Assembly: GCA_004802705.1 (NCBI GenBank)
Contig: SGPL01000694.1
Span: forward strand, 1 to 15,161
Direction of reading: 5' to 3'
From: Bondarzewia mesenterica
Lineage: Eukaryota; Basidiomycota; Agaricomycetes; Russulales; Bondarzewiaceae
DNA: 15,161 nt
Shown piece after piece: positions 1-7,240 of the stretch. The position numbers and the translations under genes were made by a program. The stretch's first letter is position 1; every line of letters starts with the position of its first letter. The notes under the pieces were generated by a model. It saw nothing but the letters and a program-made list of their open reading frames with translations. It ran no database searches and was not told the DNA's origin.

Positions 1-472
1 GTTTTTTTTTTTTTTATTAACAACTTCAACTGATTTAGGTGAAAGAGTAGTATGAAAAAGATTAGAAGGTGTACAATTAAAAGTTTTTGCTCCTAGCAAT
101 AGACCTACTATTACAGATATTACATCAATATTATGAGGACCAATACGATTCATAGCTCTACATCTCATATGAAAAGATCTTTTAGCTATAAATATTCCTG
201 CGCTCCGCGCTTTGCATATATCTATTTTCAGGTAAATTTACAAAATTATATGTAGCTTGATTCTTATTATTTTTATTATATAAAGACATATAACAATTAG
301 AAAATTTAAAGGATAGGGAAGTAAGATATTTATGAATAATTATTTTAATGTCTCCGCAGGAGTGGCCGATTATATTAAGTATCTCATATAATTGCTGTAT
401 AATATTTTTTTGACCTGATAAGGTGTCTTTTATTTTATTTAATATATACGATCTTAGGCCATCTTTAAGAAA
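1..472 (-). pseudogene. LAGLIDADG homing endonuclease of cox2 intron 2, frameshifted and cut by the window edge
   Basis: The reading frame continues without a stop from cox2 exon 2 (473-511), as is usual for intron-encoded endonucleases translated as an exon fusion. About 100 residues follow, ending in a stop at 182. In another frame the sequence resumes at about 180 with the stretch 'AMNRIGPHNIDVIS' and then 'VIVGLLLG' (91-114). That is the block leading into the first LAGLIDADG motif of many fungal mitochondrial intron endonucleases. The frame change falls next to a GC-rich palindromic block (198-214) with no counterpart expected in the family. After 'LLLG' the usual acidic residue and glycine are missing and the sequence reads 'AKTFNCTP', which I do not recognise, up to the left edge. 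The expected product is a site-specific DNA endonuclease that spreads the intron. As read here it is broken. Family assignment is fairly sure; function is doubtful. Confidence 0.6.
198..214. repeat. GC-rich palindromic mini-element inside an endonuclease frame
   Basis: A short GC-rich block with the core 'GCGCTCCGCGC' lies in an otherwise AT-rich coding stretch. The endonuclease reading frame changes across it: residues before it and after it belong to different frames. This fits insertion of one of the dispersed GC elements seen throughout the mitochondrial part. The exact ends are inferred. Confidence 0.5.
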
Positions 473-511
473 ACCTACTACTTTAATTGTTATTGTTGGA
501 GATATTACTTC
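473..511 (-). CDS. cox2: Cytochrome c oxidase subunit 2, mini-exon 2
   Basis: These 39 nt encode EVISPTITIKVVG. This is the cox2 segment that normally directly follows 'LLYLLD' (the end of exon 1) and precedes the conserved HQWYW block. The boundaries obey group I rules: exon 1 ends in T, intron 1 ends in G just before the GAA codon, and exon 2 ends in T (GGT) before the intron 2 frame. The exon is in frame with both flanking exons by homology. The HQWYW exon with the copper A site must lie beyond the left edge. The exon was found by matching the cox2 consensus as I know it, not by alignment, and splicing is inferred. Confidence 0.8.
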
Positions 512-529
512 CATTAATACCCTTTTTTT

Positions 530-652
530 TGAGCGGGCGCCGCAGCCTCGTGCTGCAAGCAGCCCCAGCCCGCGGCTTCGCCATTTTTTTTTAAATAAAA
601 GGCGGAGCCAAAAAAAGCTGGCGCAAGAGCTGCGGGCGCAGCAGGAATAATA
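530..652. repeat. Cluster of GC-rich repeat elements inside cox2 intron 1
   Basis: Two GC-rich blocks are separated by T/A runs. They contain the motifs 'GGCGGAGCC', 'GCGGGCGC' and 'GCGGCTTCGCC' that recur across the mitochondrial part (for example at 7548, 9221 and 11355). The block lies next to the 3' end of the intron, directly upstream (minus sense) of exon 2. No gene is seen here. Confidence 0.6.
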
Positions 653-1123
653 TTAATTATTTAATATTTTGTTTAATTTACCNCCCATAAATTTATATTT
701 TTATATATAAAAATTTATAAAGCGGACAAATATTTTTTAAAATCGTCTGCTAAAAAAAAGGATATAGTGGACTTTGTCTTACATTATTTTAATTAAAAAA
801 TTAATTTTTTTAATAAATAATATTCTTATTTTAAAGTCTCTGAAGAGATTAAATAATCTCTTGCAAGTTATAAATATAAAATTTAAGATTGTAACTTTAT
901 TATATTATTGGCCGCCCTTCCCTACGGATGCGGATAAAAAAAAAGTACTTAATTTTTATTACGTCCTTGCATATAATAAGATTTTTATTGAACCAAGTAT
1001 AATTAAACCCTCATTTGTCTGTTGACAAATAAAAATAATCTTAAATGTATGCTTAATTAATCAATAAATTAAAAGTTTAAACGCCGGAGGCGAGAAGTTT
1101 TATATTTTGAATAAAGTCTATAA

Positions 1124-1953
1124 TTAATCTTTATTACCTAACTTATACATCATGGAAGGGTGCATGTATTTCTTTATTAAATTTATAAAATGTAATCTGG
1201 ATTCTGATTTTATATAAATAACTGGCCTATTTTCATGTGATTGGACTGTTATACTTAAATTAAATTTATAATGTAGCATTCCAGCTAATCGATATACATC
1301 TAAAAAAGGTAAAACCTTTAGTATGAAAATAGTAACCTGATACTGCATAAGCCCCATCATCCATAAACCAATAGGCAAGAGCACGTGGAGTTAAATAATG
1401 GATTAAATCCTCAGATACAAATTTAATGTAACTATTTCCTTTCCCCAAGGACCCATTATTAAGGTAAAATAATTTATGCAATAATTTAAAACCAGGATAA
1501 CTTCGAGTTCGTATTCTTAATGCAGACACTTTAGTTCCTTTTCTGACTGACATTTGTAAGTCAGGGTAGGCTTCACATAAAAAAAGATAAGCTTGCAAAA
1601 ACAAAAAAAATTATATTCAAAACGTTTCAAAGTTTGAGTAAAATAAAAATAAGAATTAACGGAAGTATATGAAATAGCAAGACCGCCATCCCCTAATAAA
1701 TGACCAACTATTTGTTCTACAGTTGCTAAAGGTAGAACAGTCATATTTCGATTTAACCGAGTTAGTCTAATCCCTATTGTAGGATATAATTGACCAAAAG
1801 GAATAATATCCTTACAGTCTGAATGTATTTTTGTTATTGATTTGTCACTTATTCTTTTTTAATTNTTTTTTTTATCGAGATAATTGGCATACTACTTAAG
1901 ATTAATATATTTTCGTTAACGTGGCAAATAGGATTAATAAAACCTATTAATAA
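1124..1953 (-). pseudogene. LAGLIDADG endonuclease (two-motif type) of cox2 intron 1, with frameshifts
   Basis: The frame opens as an in-frame extension of cox2 exon 1. Downstream, the segments read in order: 'PFGQLYPTIGIRLTRLNR', then 'LPLATVEQIVGHLLGDGG' with motif 1 (about 1679-1705), then 'LTPRALAYWFMDDGA' with motif 2 (about 1353-1379), ending in a stop at 1124. Both motifs keep their acidic residues, and the pattern matches the LAGLIDADG_2-type intron endonucleases. Three breaks are visible: near the N at 1865, in an A run near 1600-1612, and in the A run near 1301-1306. Two are homopolymers, so sequencing error is as likely as real decay. If intact, the product would cut intron-less cox2 and promote intron homing, possibly also helping splicing. 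Family is sure; intactness is not. Confidence 0.75.
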
Positions 1954-2277
1954 ATCCAATAGATATAAAAGTCTGAAACTAGGGAAGGCTATAGCAATTA
2001 ATACTAAAGCAGGTGTTATAGTCCAAATTAACTCTATCAATGTACCATGATTAAGATATTTATGAACAATAGGAGATTTATTAGAATTATAGTAATAGAT
2101 TATTGAACCTAATACTCAAAATACACCTACACATATTACAATTAAGTAGAAGAAAAGAGTGTTATGTAGTTCTACAATTCCTGTGAAACCTGGTGCAGCA
2201 CTGTCTTGAAATCCAATTTGTCATTGTTCAGGGGCATCATTAAAAATAGTATTTAAAATAGAAATAGTTTTAAACAT
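1954..2277 (-). CDS. cox2: Cytochrome c oxidase subunit 2, exon 1
   Basis: Subunit 2 of respiratory complex IV accepts electrons from cytochrome c at the inner mitochondrial membrane. This exon encodes 108 residues from the ATG at 2277, starting MFKTISIL and ending LLYLLD. It includes the conserved N-terminal block '[17 protein letters not shown]', a first membrane segment ('[15 protein letters not shown]') and a second ('[17 protein letters not shown]'). The W in 'EQWQIG' and in 'GVFWVL' is encoded by TGA, so the gene needs the mitochondrial code, which hides the start in a standard-code translation. The exon has no frame breaks. The rest of the gene is split by introns: exon 2 is at 473-511, and the copper-binding C-terminal half lies beyond the left edge. 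Confidence 0.95.
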
Positions 2278-2883
2278 TGTAAATTTTATAAAATATAGTC
2301 TCTCTTAGTTTACTGTATCATCTACTAAAGAAAAATTTAATTCAATAGAAGATATTAAACACTTTATTAAATTTTTTAATTAAATAATTTTTTATCGCCT
2401 ACTTATTTTTTTTTTGCTTTATGCGCTTTCCTAGCTCTCCTAGCAAAAACAAAATTAGGTACGCGAGTAATTATAATTTTATTATATATAATTTTAAGTA
2501 AATAAGTATCCTAAGATTCAGCTTAATCAATTCTTTTATTATTATTCAATTTAAAATATTTAAACTTAAAATAATAAAATCTTAAAAGTAAATAGTTAAA
2601 AACTCTTATTTTTGTTTTATAAGTATTCATTCCTTAGTTCTACTATAAGTCTCGTATAGGAGTCATATAGATTAATTTCGGAACCTAAGAGATCATTTGT
2701 TAATCATCCGGCTTAACACATAATAAAAATACTTAAATGGAAAATTAATAATAGTTTAACTATTTATCAAAGACTTTGTTCAAGCTCCTTCTTGCGTAGC
2801 CACAAAGGCGTGTGTTCCTTTAAGGTAATTACCCTAAAAACAGTTAATTGAAAAAGTCTCTTTGATCAAAAATAAATATGTTT

Positions 2884-3186
2884 TCATAAATTATTTAAAA
2901 TAATATTGAATTTATAGATAGATACAAATATTTGTAAAAATCTTATTCTCATTGATTCACTTTTAAGTAAAACATTTTTAAAAGAAAAAGTAAAAGTAAA
3001 AGTAAAAGTAAATCCTTTTTTTTTAAGTATATTTCTTCCTAATTTTTTTTGGTAAAAAAAAAATAAACCGCGCCCATTATAAAATTTGATATCTAAAAAT
3101 TTATTAGGCCTGCGAGGGGAGGAATCTGATAAAAAATTTAATAAATTAAATACAAATATTTTTAATTTTTTTTGCATTACTCGCAT
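2884..3186 (-). CDS. Hypothetical 100-residue frame, unrecognised
   Basis: This is an open frame from ATG 3186 to 2884 in AT-rich sequence. The product would be very rich in Lys, Phe, Asn and Ile, and includes a GFTFTFTFTFSF run. That run comes from an (AAAAGT)n repeat at 2986-3012, so the frame is at least partly repeat-derived. I see no motif of rps3, a maturase or any other fungal mitochondrial family. It lies alone between cox2 and atp6. It could be a chance frame or a fragment of a degraded gene; I give it little weight. Confidence 0.2.
   Translation of the reverse strand: MRVMQKKLKIFVFNLLNFLSDSSPRRPNKFLDIKFYNGRGLFFFYQKKLGRNILKKKGFTFTFTFTFSFKNVLLKSESMRIRFLQIFVSIYKFNIILNNL
2986..3012. 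repeat. Short tandem repeat, unit AAAAGT
   Basis: At least four tandem copies of the hexamer AAAAGT/TAAAAG are visible, followed by a T run. It lies within the doubtful frame 2884-3186. Confidence 0.85.
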
Positions 3187-3348
3187 ATTCTAATATTTAG
3201 CCGGAAATGTTTCTAATTGTCTTAAGGCGGGGGCCCCTAATCAAATTTGGCTAGCTCCTTCTTGCGTAGCCACACAGGCGTGTTTGTAAAAACTAATTTT
3301 CTGCGCAAGCAAGGAGTTTTGTTTAAACAAACAAAATTGCTTCGCCAG

Positions 3349-3440
3349 CCAAAGGCGGGAGCTGCGCGGTTTAAACACAAAAAATAAGCAAAAGGCAGAG
3401 CCACAAAATTAGGAGCGCATAAAGCAAACAAAATAATCGC
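3349..3440. repeat. About 92-nt dispersed direct repeat, copy A
   Basis: The block starts 'CCAAAGGCGGGAGCTGCGCG' and ends 'ATAATCGC'. Almost the same sequence recurs in direct orientation at 11075-11168, with small indels and single-base changes. It contains several GC element motifs (CGGGAGC, GGAGCGC). The tail motif 'GGAGCGCATAAAGCA' also occurs alone at 8935. The repeat is long enough to support recombination between copies. Confidence 0.85.
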
Positions 3441-3772
3441 CTAATTTTTTTTTGCTATCGCCGTAGGCAGCAAAACAAAATAAAGGAGGCGATAAAATTT
3501 TATAAACCGGATAAAAAATAATGAAACAAATTTAAATAATGATTTAATTATTTATATTCCTAGCCGAAGGCGATAAATGAGAAAAGTTAACAAAGCCATA
3601 GGCAGACCGCTAGGCAAAAACAAACACAAAACCTCCCCTGCGCGTACCTGATTTTGTCGCCTTTGGCTTATTTTGTTTGTTTAAACAAACAAAAATTAGT
3701 CAAACAAAATAAAAAGGCGAAAGCGTGGCTTGCTCCTCCCGCCTTTGTGGCTACGCAAGAGTAGCGGTCGCT

Positions 3773-3806
3773 CCTTATTTTTGTTGCTTTAGCAAACAAA
3801 ATTAGG
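3773..3806. repeat. AT-rich hairpin (TTTTGTTGC / GCAAACAAAA arms)
   Basis: The sequence 'CCTTATTTTTGTTGCTTTAG' followed by 'CAAACAAAATTAGG' can fold as a stem with a tiny loop at TTTA. The same design recurs at 3668-3697, 7121-7154, 10273-10315 and 11186-11218, usually with a GC-rich element directly beside it. Confidence 0.65.
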
Positions 3807-4093
3807 AACAAAGGCTGCGCTCGCTTATAAAATTTATATCAAATTTGATTAAGCAACGCGAGCGAGAGAGGGTTGAGAGGGTGAGGCAGATTGTATTCCC
3901 TATATAAAAATGTTTAAATTATGAACTTTTAGTTTTAAAATGATTCTCGTTACTAATATTTTGTTTAATAGATGTAATATTATCAATAGGCGGAGCCAGA
4001 AACTCAGCATCTCTTATTGATACAAAGCACAAAATAATTTAATGTATGGTACTAATTTTAACTTCACAAAATAAATAGTAGCCCTTAATTAAA

Positions 4094-4880
4094 ATGTTGA
4101 TTAATTCAAATATTGATATAAGTAATTTAATTTTAAACTCCCCATTAGAACAATTTGAAGTAACTAGTTTAATAAATATAAATGCACCTCTTTTTGGTTA
4201 TTTAAATATAACTTTAAGTAATTTAGGTTTATACTCAGTATTAGTTCTAATCTTAATTATAGGATTACATTATATGGGTAATAACGATTCAAAAATAATT
4301 CCATCTAAATGGTCAATAGGTATAGAAAGTATTTTCATTACAATAAATACAATGGTTAAAGAACAATTAGGTAAAGAAATATATTTACCATTTATTTATG
4401 CTCTATTTTTTTACATATTAATAGCTAATTTATTAGGTAATATTCCATATTCTTATACAGTGACAACTTCAATTATAGTAACAATAGGTCTTTCTTTTAC
4501 AATTCTTACCGGAGTAACAATTCTTGGATTGTATATACACAAATTACATTTTTTTCTCCTACTTTGTACCCTCTGGAACTCCTTTAGCTTTAGTTCCTTT
4601 ATTAGTATTAATAGAAACCGTATCTTACTTAGCTAGAGCTTTATCTTTAGGTATAAGATTATTTGCTAATGTAGTTGCAGGGCACACTTTATTAAAAATA
4701 TTATCTACTTTCCTATATCAAATGTTCAACAGTAGTATATTTGTAATTGTATTATCTTTAATACCTTTTGCTTTATTTTTAGGAATATGTGGTTTAGAAA
4801 TCGCAGTTTCTTTCATTCAAAGCTATGTTTTCACATTATTAGCTTGTTCATATATTAAAGATGCTATTTATTTACACTAA
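4094..4880 (+). CDS. atp6: ATP synthase F0 subunit a (ATP6), one apparent frameshift
   Basis: Subunit a forms the proton half-channels of F0 next to the c-ring in the inner membrane. From the ATG at 4094 the N-terminus has the fungal block 'SPLEQFEVTSL', then membrane helices including 'YALFFYILIANLLGNIPYSY'. The frame breaks in a run of seven T (4549-4555): with one T fewer the protein continues 'SYFVPSGTPLALVPLL', then 'YLARALSLGIRLFANVVAGH', which carries the essential proton-path arginine, and ends 'SYIKDAIYLH' with TAA at 4878-4880. Total length would be about 262 residues, normal for fungi. A single break in a homopolymer of an essential gene suggests a sequencing error. The last 69 codons are duplicated at 6076-6282, and an endonuclease gene starts 14 nt after the stop. 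The tail may therefore be a replacement brought by that element. Confidence 0.93.
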
Positions 4881-4893
4881 AGTAAAAAAAAAA

Positions 4894-6073
4894 ATGATCA
4901 AAATTAACAAATTATCCCCCTATCTTCCTTTTACTTATTTAAAATCGGGTACACTTAATAGATTTAAATTTCAGTCAATATACTTAAATGTTAGACACAA
5001 TTCTACTCATTATAACACAAATAATCTAAATTCTAAAATAGTTAATCGAGTTTTAATAAACAATAGTATAATGAGCGAAGATCGTAAAATTAATGGACCA
5101 GTGTTAGATTCTACTTTTCCTAGTCAATTCTCTCGCCACAGGCGCTTGGTTTATAATTGGATTCACTGAGGCAGAAGGTCAATTTTGATATTTCCTTATT
5201 TTCAAATTCCAAAGTCCTATGTAAAACTGGTATAAAATTTAGATTTAGAATTTCTGTAAAATATACTGATATAGTATTGTTGTGTGCTATAAAAAACTAT
5301 TTTAAGAGTGGCTCTCTCTCTTTAATAAGAAAAGATACTGAAGTAGTCACTTTAGAAATATCTTCTAATGAAGTAATAAAAAATGTATTAATACCCTTAT
5401 TTGATAAATACCCTTTAAAGGAACAAATATTACGATTATGTTAATTGGAGAGATGGTTTTATTGACTTTATCAACGCAAATAAAGAGACCTTAGATTCTA
5501 AATTTGAGTTAATCGAAAGATTAAAAACTATAAAACAAAATCTTAATCGAAATAAACTTGAATTTAAGGTGGCTACTGACCATCTTTTGAATATTGACCC
5601 TAATTATATATCTGGTTTTGTCTCAGGTGATGGTTGTTTTTCTGTAGTTACAGGACCAGATAGCTTTCATAAAGGATTTGGACAAACAGTCTTTTTAATA
5701 ACACAGCATATACATAATAAATTACTCTTAGAAGCTATTTTAAATTATTTTTCTATTGGAAAGCTAAGTATCGTTAAAAGCAGACCTGATGAGGTGAATT
5801 ACAGGGTAAGTAATAAAGAAGATTTAAATAAAGTTATTATTCCTTTTTTTTAATAAGTATCCAGTGTATGGTTTACATTCTATCTCTTTCTTTAAGTGAA
5901 AACAAATAATAAAATATCTACTAAAATATAGAACAGATAAAACCTTTAAAATTAATAAAGATAAAGAAACCATTATTTCTAATGTACGATCCATTTGAAA
6001 AGATAAATCCTCACTAATTTATAATGATTTGAGTATAGAGTGTGAAGCCTTATTTAATAAAATTAAATATTAA
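4894..6073 (+). pseudogene. LAGLIDADG homing endonuclease inserted behind atp6, with frameshifts
   Basis: The ATG at 4894 opens a frame 14 nt after the atp6 stop. Across several frames the two motifs of a LAGLIDADG_1-type enzyme are clear: 'IIGFTEAEGQF' (about 5153-5185) and 'YISGFVSGDGCFSV' (about 5608-5646), each followed by the usual beta-rich segment. The acidic residues E and D are kept. The frame changes near the GC block 'CTCGCCACAGGCGC' (about 5132-5145), in the TTTT at 5183-5186, near 5417 and in the T run at 5844-5851. It ends at TAA 6071-6073 and uses TGA as Trp. Two of the breaks are homopolymers, one coincides with a GC mini-element. It lies between an atp6 gene and a second atp6 tail, as for endonuclease-driven tail replacement. 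Family is sure; activity is doubtful. Confidence 0.8.
5131..5146. repeat. GC-rich palindromic block inside the atp6-linked endonuclease gene
   Basis: The core 'CGCCACAGGCG' has the same form as the 'CGCCAAAGGCG' cores at 9062 and 11074. The endonuclease frame changes right after it, just before the first LAGLIDADG motif. Insertion of a mini-element is the simplest reading, but the exact ends are not certain. Confidence 0.45.
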
Positions 6074-6075
6074 TA

Positions 6076-6282
6076 GTAGCTGGTCACTCCTTATTAAAAA
6101 TTTTCTCTACTTTCTTATATCAAATGTTCAATAGTAGTTTAATTATAGCTATATTTACTCTAATACCTTTTGCTTTCTTCCTAGCATTATGTGGATTAGA
6201 AGTAGCAGTATCTATTATTCAATCTTATGTATTCGTATTATTGGTTATATCATATATTAAAGATGCTATTTATTTACACTAA
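6076..6282 (+). pseudogene. Displaced second copy of the atp6 C-terminal region
   Basis: This stretch encodes 68 residues from VAGHSLLKI to SYIKDAIYLH plus TAA, matching the last 68 residues of atp6 (about 4674-4880) along its whole length. Nucleotides differ at many positions, mostly silent or conservative, yet the frame is unbroken. The final 34 nt (6250-6283) are identical to 4848-4881. It has no start codon and no N-terminal part, and begins two bases after the endonuclease stop. It is therefore a tail fragment without its own gene. Known parallel: in the chytrid-like fungus Allomyces, an endonuclease-bearing insert replaced the atp6 3' end and left the old one downstream. By analogy this copy is the original tail and the upstream one the incoming tail, but the direction is inferred. 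Confidence 0.9.
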
Positions 6283-6614
6283 ATAAATATATTTTTAAAT
6301 TATATAAATTATCCCCCTAATATAATGGCTACGGCTTGGGCTCCGCCTTTTATTATATTAGGGGTCGGCGGGAGAGGGGAGGACACAAAAATGATTCAAA
6401 ATGATGTAAATAATCTAAAATTAATTTTAATAGTTTTTACAGGTACATTTATATATTTTAAATTAGGAATAATATATATTGTTATTTTTAAAAGTAGTTA
6501 TATTTTAAATAATATGCCTTAAATATAATAAAGTATAATAAGATATATATTCATAATAAAGCGGCGAAGTCGGTTTTATTTTTTTCTTTATATTTTATTT
6601 TAATAAAAAAAAAA
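6283..6614. other. AT-rich spacer after the atp6 tail copy, with one inverted repeat
   Basis: A 13-bp inverted repeat, 'CCCCTAATATAAT' at 6314-6326 and its complement at 6352-6364, encloses a GC-rich loop of 25 nt with the motif 'GGCTCCGCC'. The 14 nt at 6306-6319 ('AAATTATCCCCCTA') also occur at 4909-4922, behind the first atp6 tail. A 65-codon frame (6325-6522) starts within the hairpin and looks accidental. Confidence 0.6.
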
Positions 6615-6691
6615 GGGTTAAGTTTACAGATGGTTCTGTAGTAGACCTGCAAAGTCTATCCAAATTCAGGGTTCAATTCCCTCTTAACTCT
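6615..6691 (+). tRNA. trnC: tRNA-Cys (anticodon GCA)
   Basis: The acceptor stem pairs GGGTTAA (6615-6621) with TTAACTC (6684-6690), with discriminator T at 6691 as usual for Cys. The D stem is TACAG/CTGTA (6625-6640). The anticodon stem is TAGAC/GTCTA (6642-6658) with loop CTGCAAA, anticodon GCA at 6649-6651 and U33 present. The T arm has four good pairs and a C-C mismatch at its base, with loop TTCAATT. It decodes UGY. Confidence 0.93.
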
Positions 6692-7169
6692 ATTCCTTAT
6701 TTATCGCGGAGCGGCTGCGCGGTTTTAAAAACCCAACCCCCACCGGGTAAACAGGGGGGAGCCATTATAAAATTTTTAATTAAGTAACAGAGTAACCTTG
6801 ACTAGCTTTTTTGTGCAATTATGAATTCTAATGGAAGATGGTATAAAATTTTACGTATAGTCTACTTTATTTTAAACTTGCTTTTAAATTTTTCTTTTTA
6901 TTTTTAAAACCATTACTTATTAAAACTAAATTTGTTTTATATTTTATTAAAAATAATTTAAATGTTTTAATTAAAAATAATAGAGTTTTTAAAAATCAAA
7001 GATAATTAAATATTAACTAAATATAAATTTTATAACTTAATTCTTTTTAAAAGAAATAAAATTTAAATTATAATTTTAATTTGTTGCGCTTATTTTTTTG
7101 TGGTNNNNCACAAAAAAAGCCGCTCCTTATTTTTGTTTTTAAACAAAAAAAATTAGAGCGAAAGAACTA
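6692..7169. other. Spacer between tRNA-Cys and tRNA-Glu
   Basis: Two GC-rich repeat blocks (6702-6770 and 7084-7164) flank AT-rich sequence with no recognisable gene. The Ns at 7105-7108 sit at the tip of a hairpin: TTTTTTGTGG before and CACAAAAAAA after. Confidence 0.6.
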
Positions 7170-7240
7170 GGTCTTTTAGTATAATGGTCGTACAGCTACC
7201 CTTCAAGTAGCCAGTGTCAGTTCGATTCTGATAAAGACTA
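7170..7240 (+). tRNA. trnE: tRNA-Glu (anticodon TTC)
   Basis: The acceptor stem pairs GGTCTTT (7170-7176) with AAAGACT (7233-7239), discriminator A. The D stem is GTAT/GTAC. The anticodon stem is GCTAC (7195-7199) with GTAGC (7207-7211) and loop CCTTCAA, giving anticodon TTC at 7202-7204. The T arm is GTCAG, loop TTCGATT, CTGAT. Position 33 is C where nearly all tRNAs have U. Shifting the loop to read TCA (Trp) breaks the standard arm lengths, and the body is Glu-like. Confidence 0.88.

Larger units (their letters stand above)
512..1953 (-). other. Group I-like intron 1 of cox2
   Basis: This interval separates the cox2 residues LLYLLD from EVISP. The T at the exon 1 end and the G at the intron end fit group I introns. 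A candidate P7 pairing is visible on the minus strand: 'AGACTTT' (832-838) and 'AAAGTCC' (769-775) are complementary and lie in the contexts 'CTTCAGAGACTTT' and 'AAAGTCCACTATATCC', as in group I cores. The upstream half (1124-1953) holds the endonuclease frame; the downstream half (512-1123) holds the putative core and GC-rich repeat blocks at about 530-650 and 1081-1094. There is an N at 683. I have not folded the whole intron. Confidence 0.65.
2278..4093. other. Spacer between divergent cox2 and atp6, rich in dispersed repeats
   Basis: There is no recognisable gene apart from one doubtful frame (2884-3186). The stretch alternates AT-rich sequence with GC-rich elements at 2395-2465, 2783-2812, 3225-3440, 3565-3850 and 3985-4000. 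A 28-nt unit beginning 'GCTCCTTCTTGCGTAGCCAC' occurs at 2784 and 3254. AT-rich hairpins built from TTTTGTTTG and CAAACAAAA arms lie at 3668-3697 and 3773-3806. As cox2 and atp6 diverge, promoters for both are expected here, but I cannot point to a motif. Confidence 0.7.

Noticed and set aside
774..1025. 83-residue plus-strand frame
   Set aside because: It lies within the minus-strand cox2 intron core, is low in complexity and has no family features; treated as chance.
2620..2720. Possible tRNA or structured RNA
   Set aside because: The segment is less AT-biased and has some short complementary parts, but I could not fit a cloverleaf or a known RNA core on either strand.
3237..3431. 64-residue minus-strand frame with 'VWLRKKELA'
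   Set aside because: It is built from the dispersed repeats; the same peptide pieces appear at 9579-9806 for the same reason.
6325..6522. 65-residue plus-strand frame behind the atp6 tail
   Set aside because: It starts inside a GC hairpin loop and continues in plain AT-rich sequence; it does not resemble atp8 or another small mitochondrial gene.
7170..7240. tRNA-Trp (TCA) reading of the tRNA-Glu gene
   Set aside because: It needs a shifted anticodon stem that breaks the five-pair arm and standard spacing; the body is typical of Glu.
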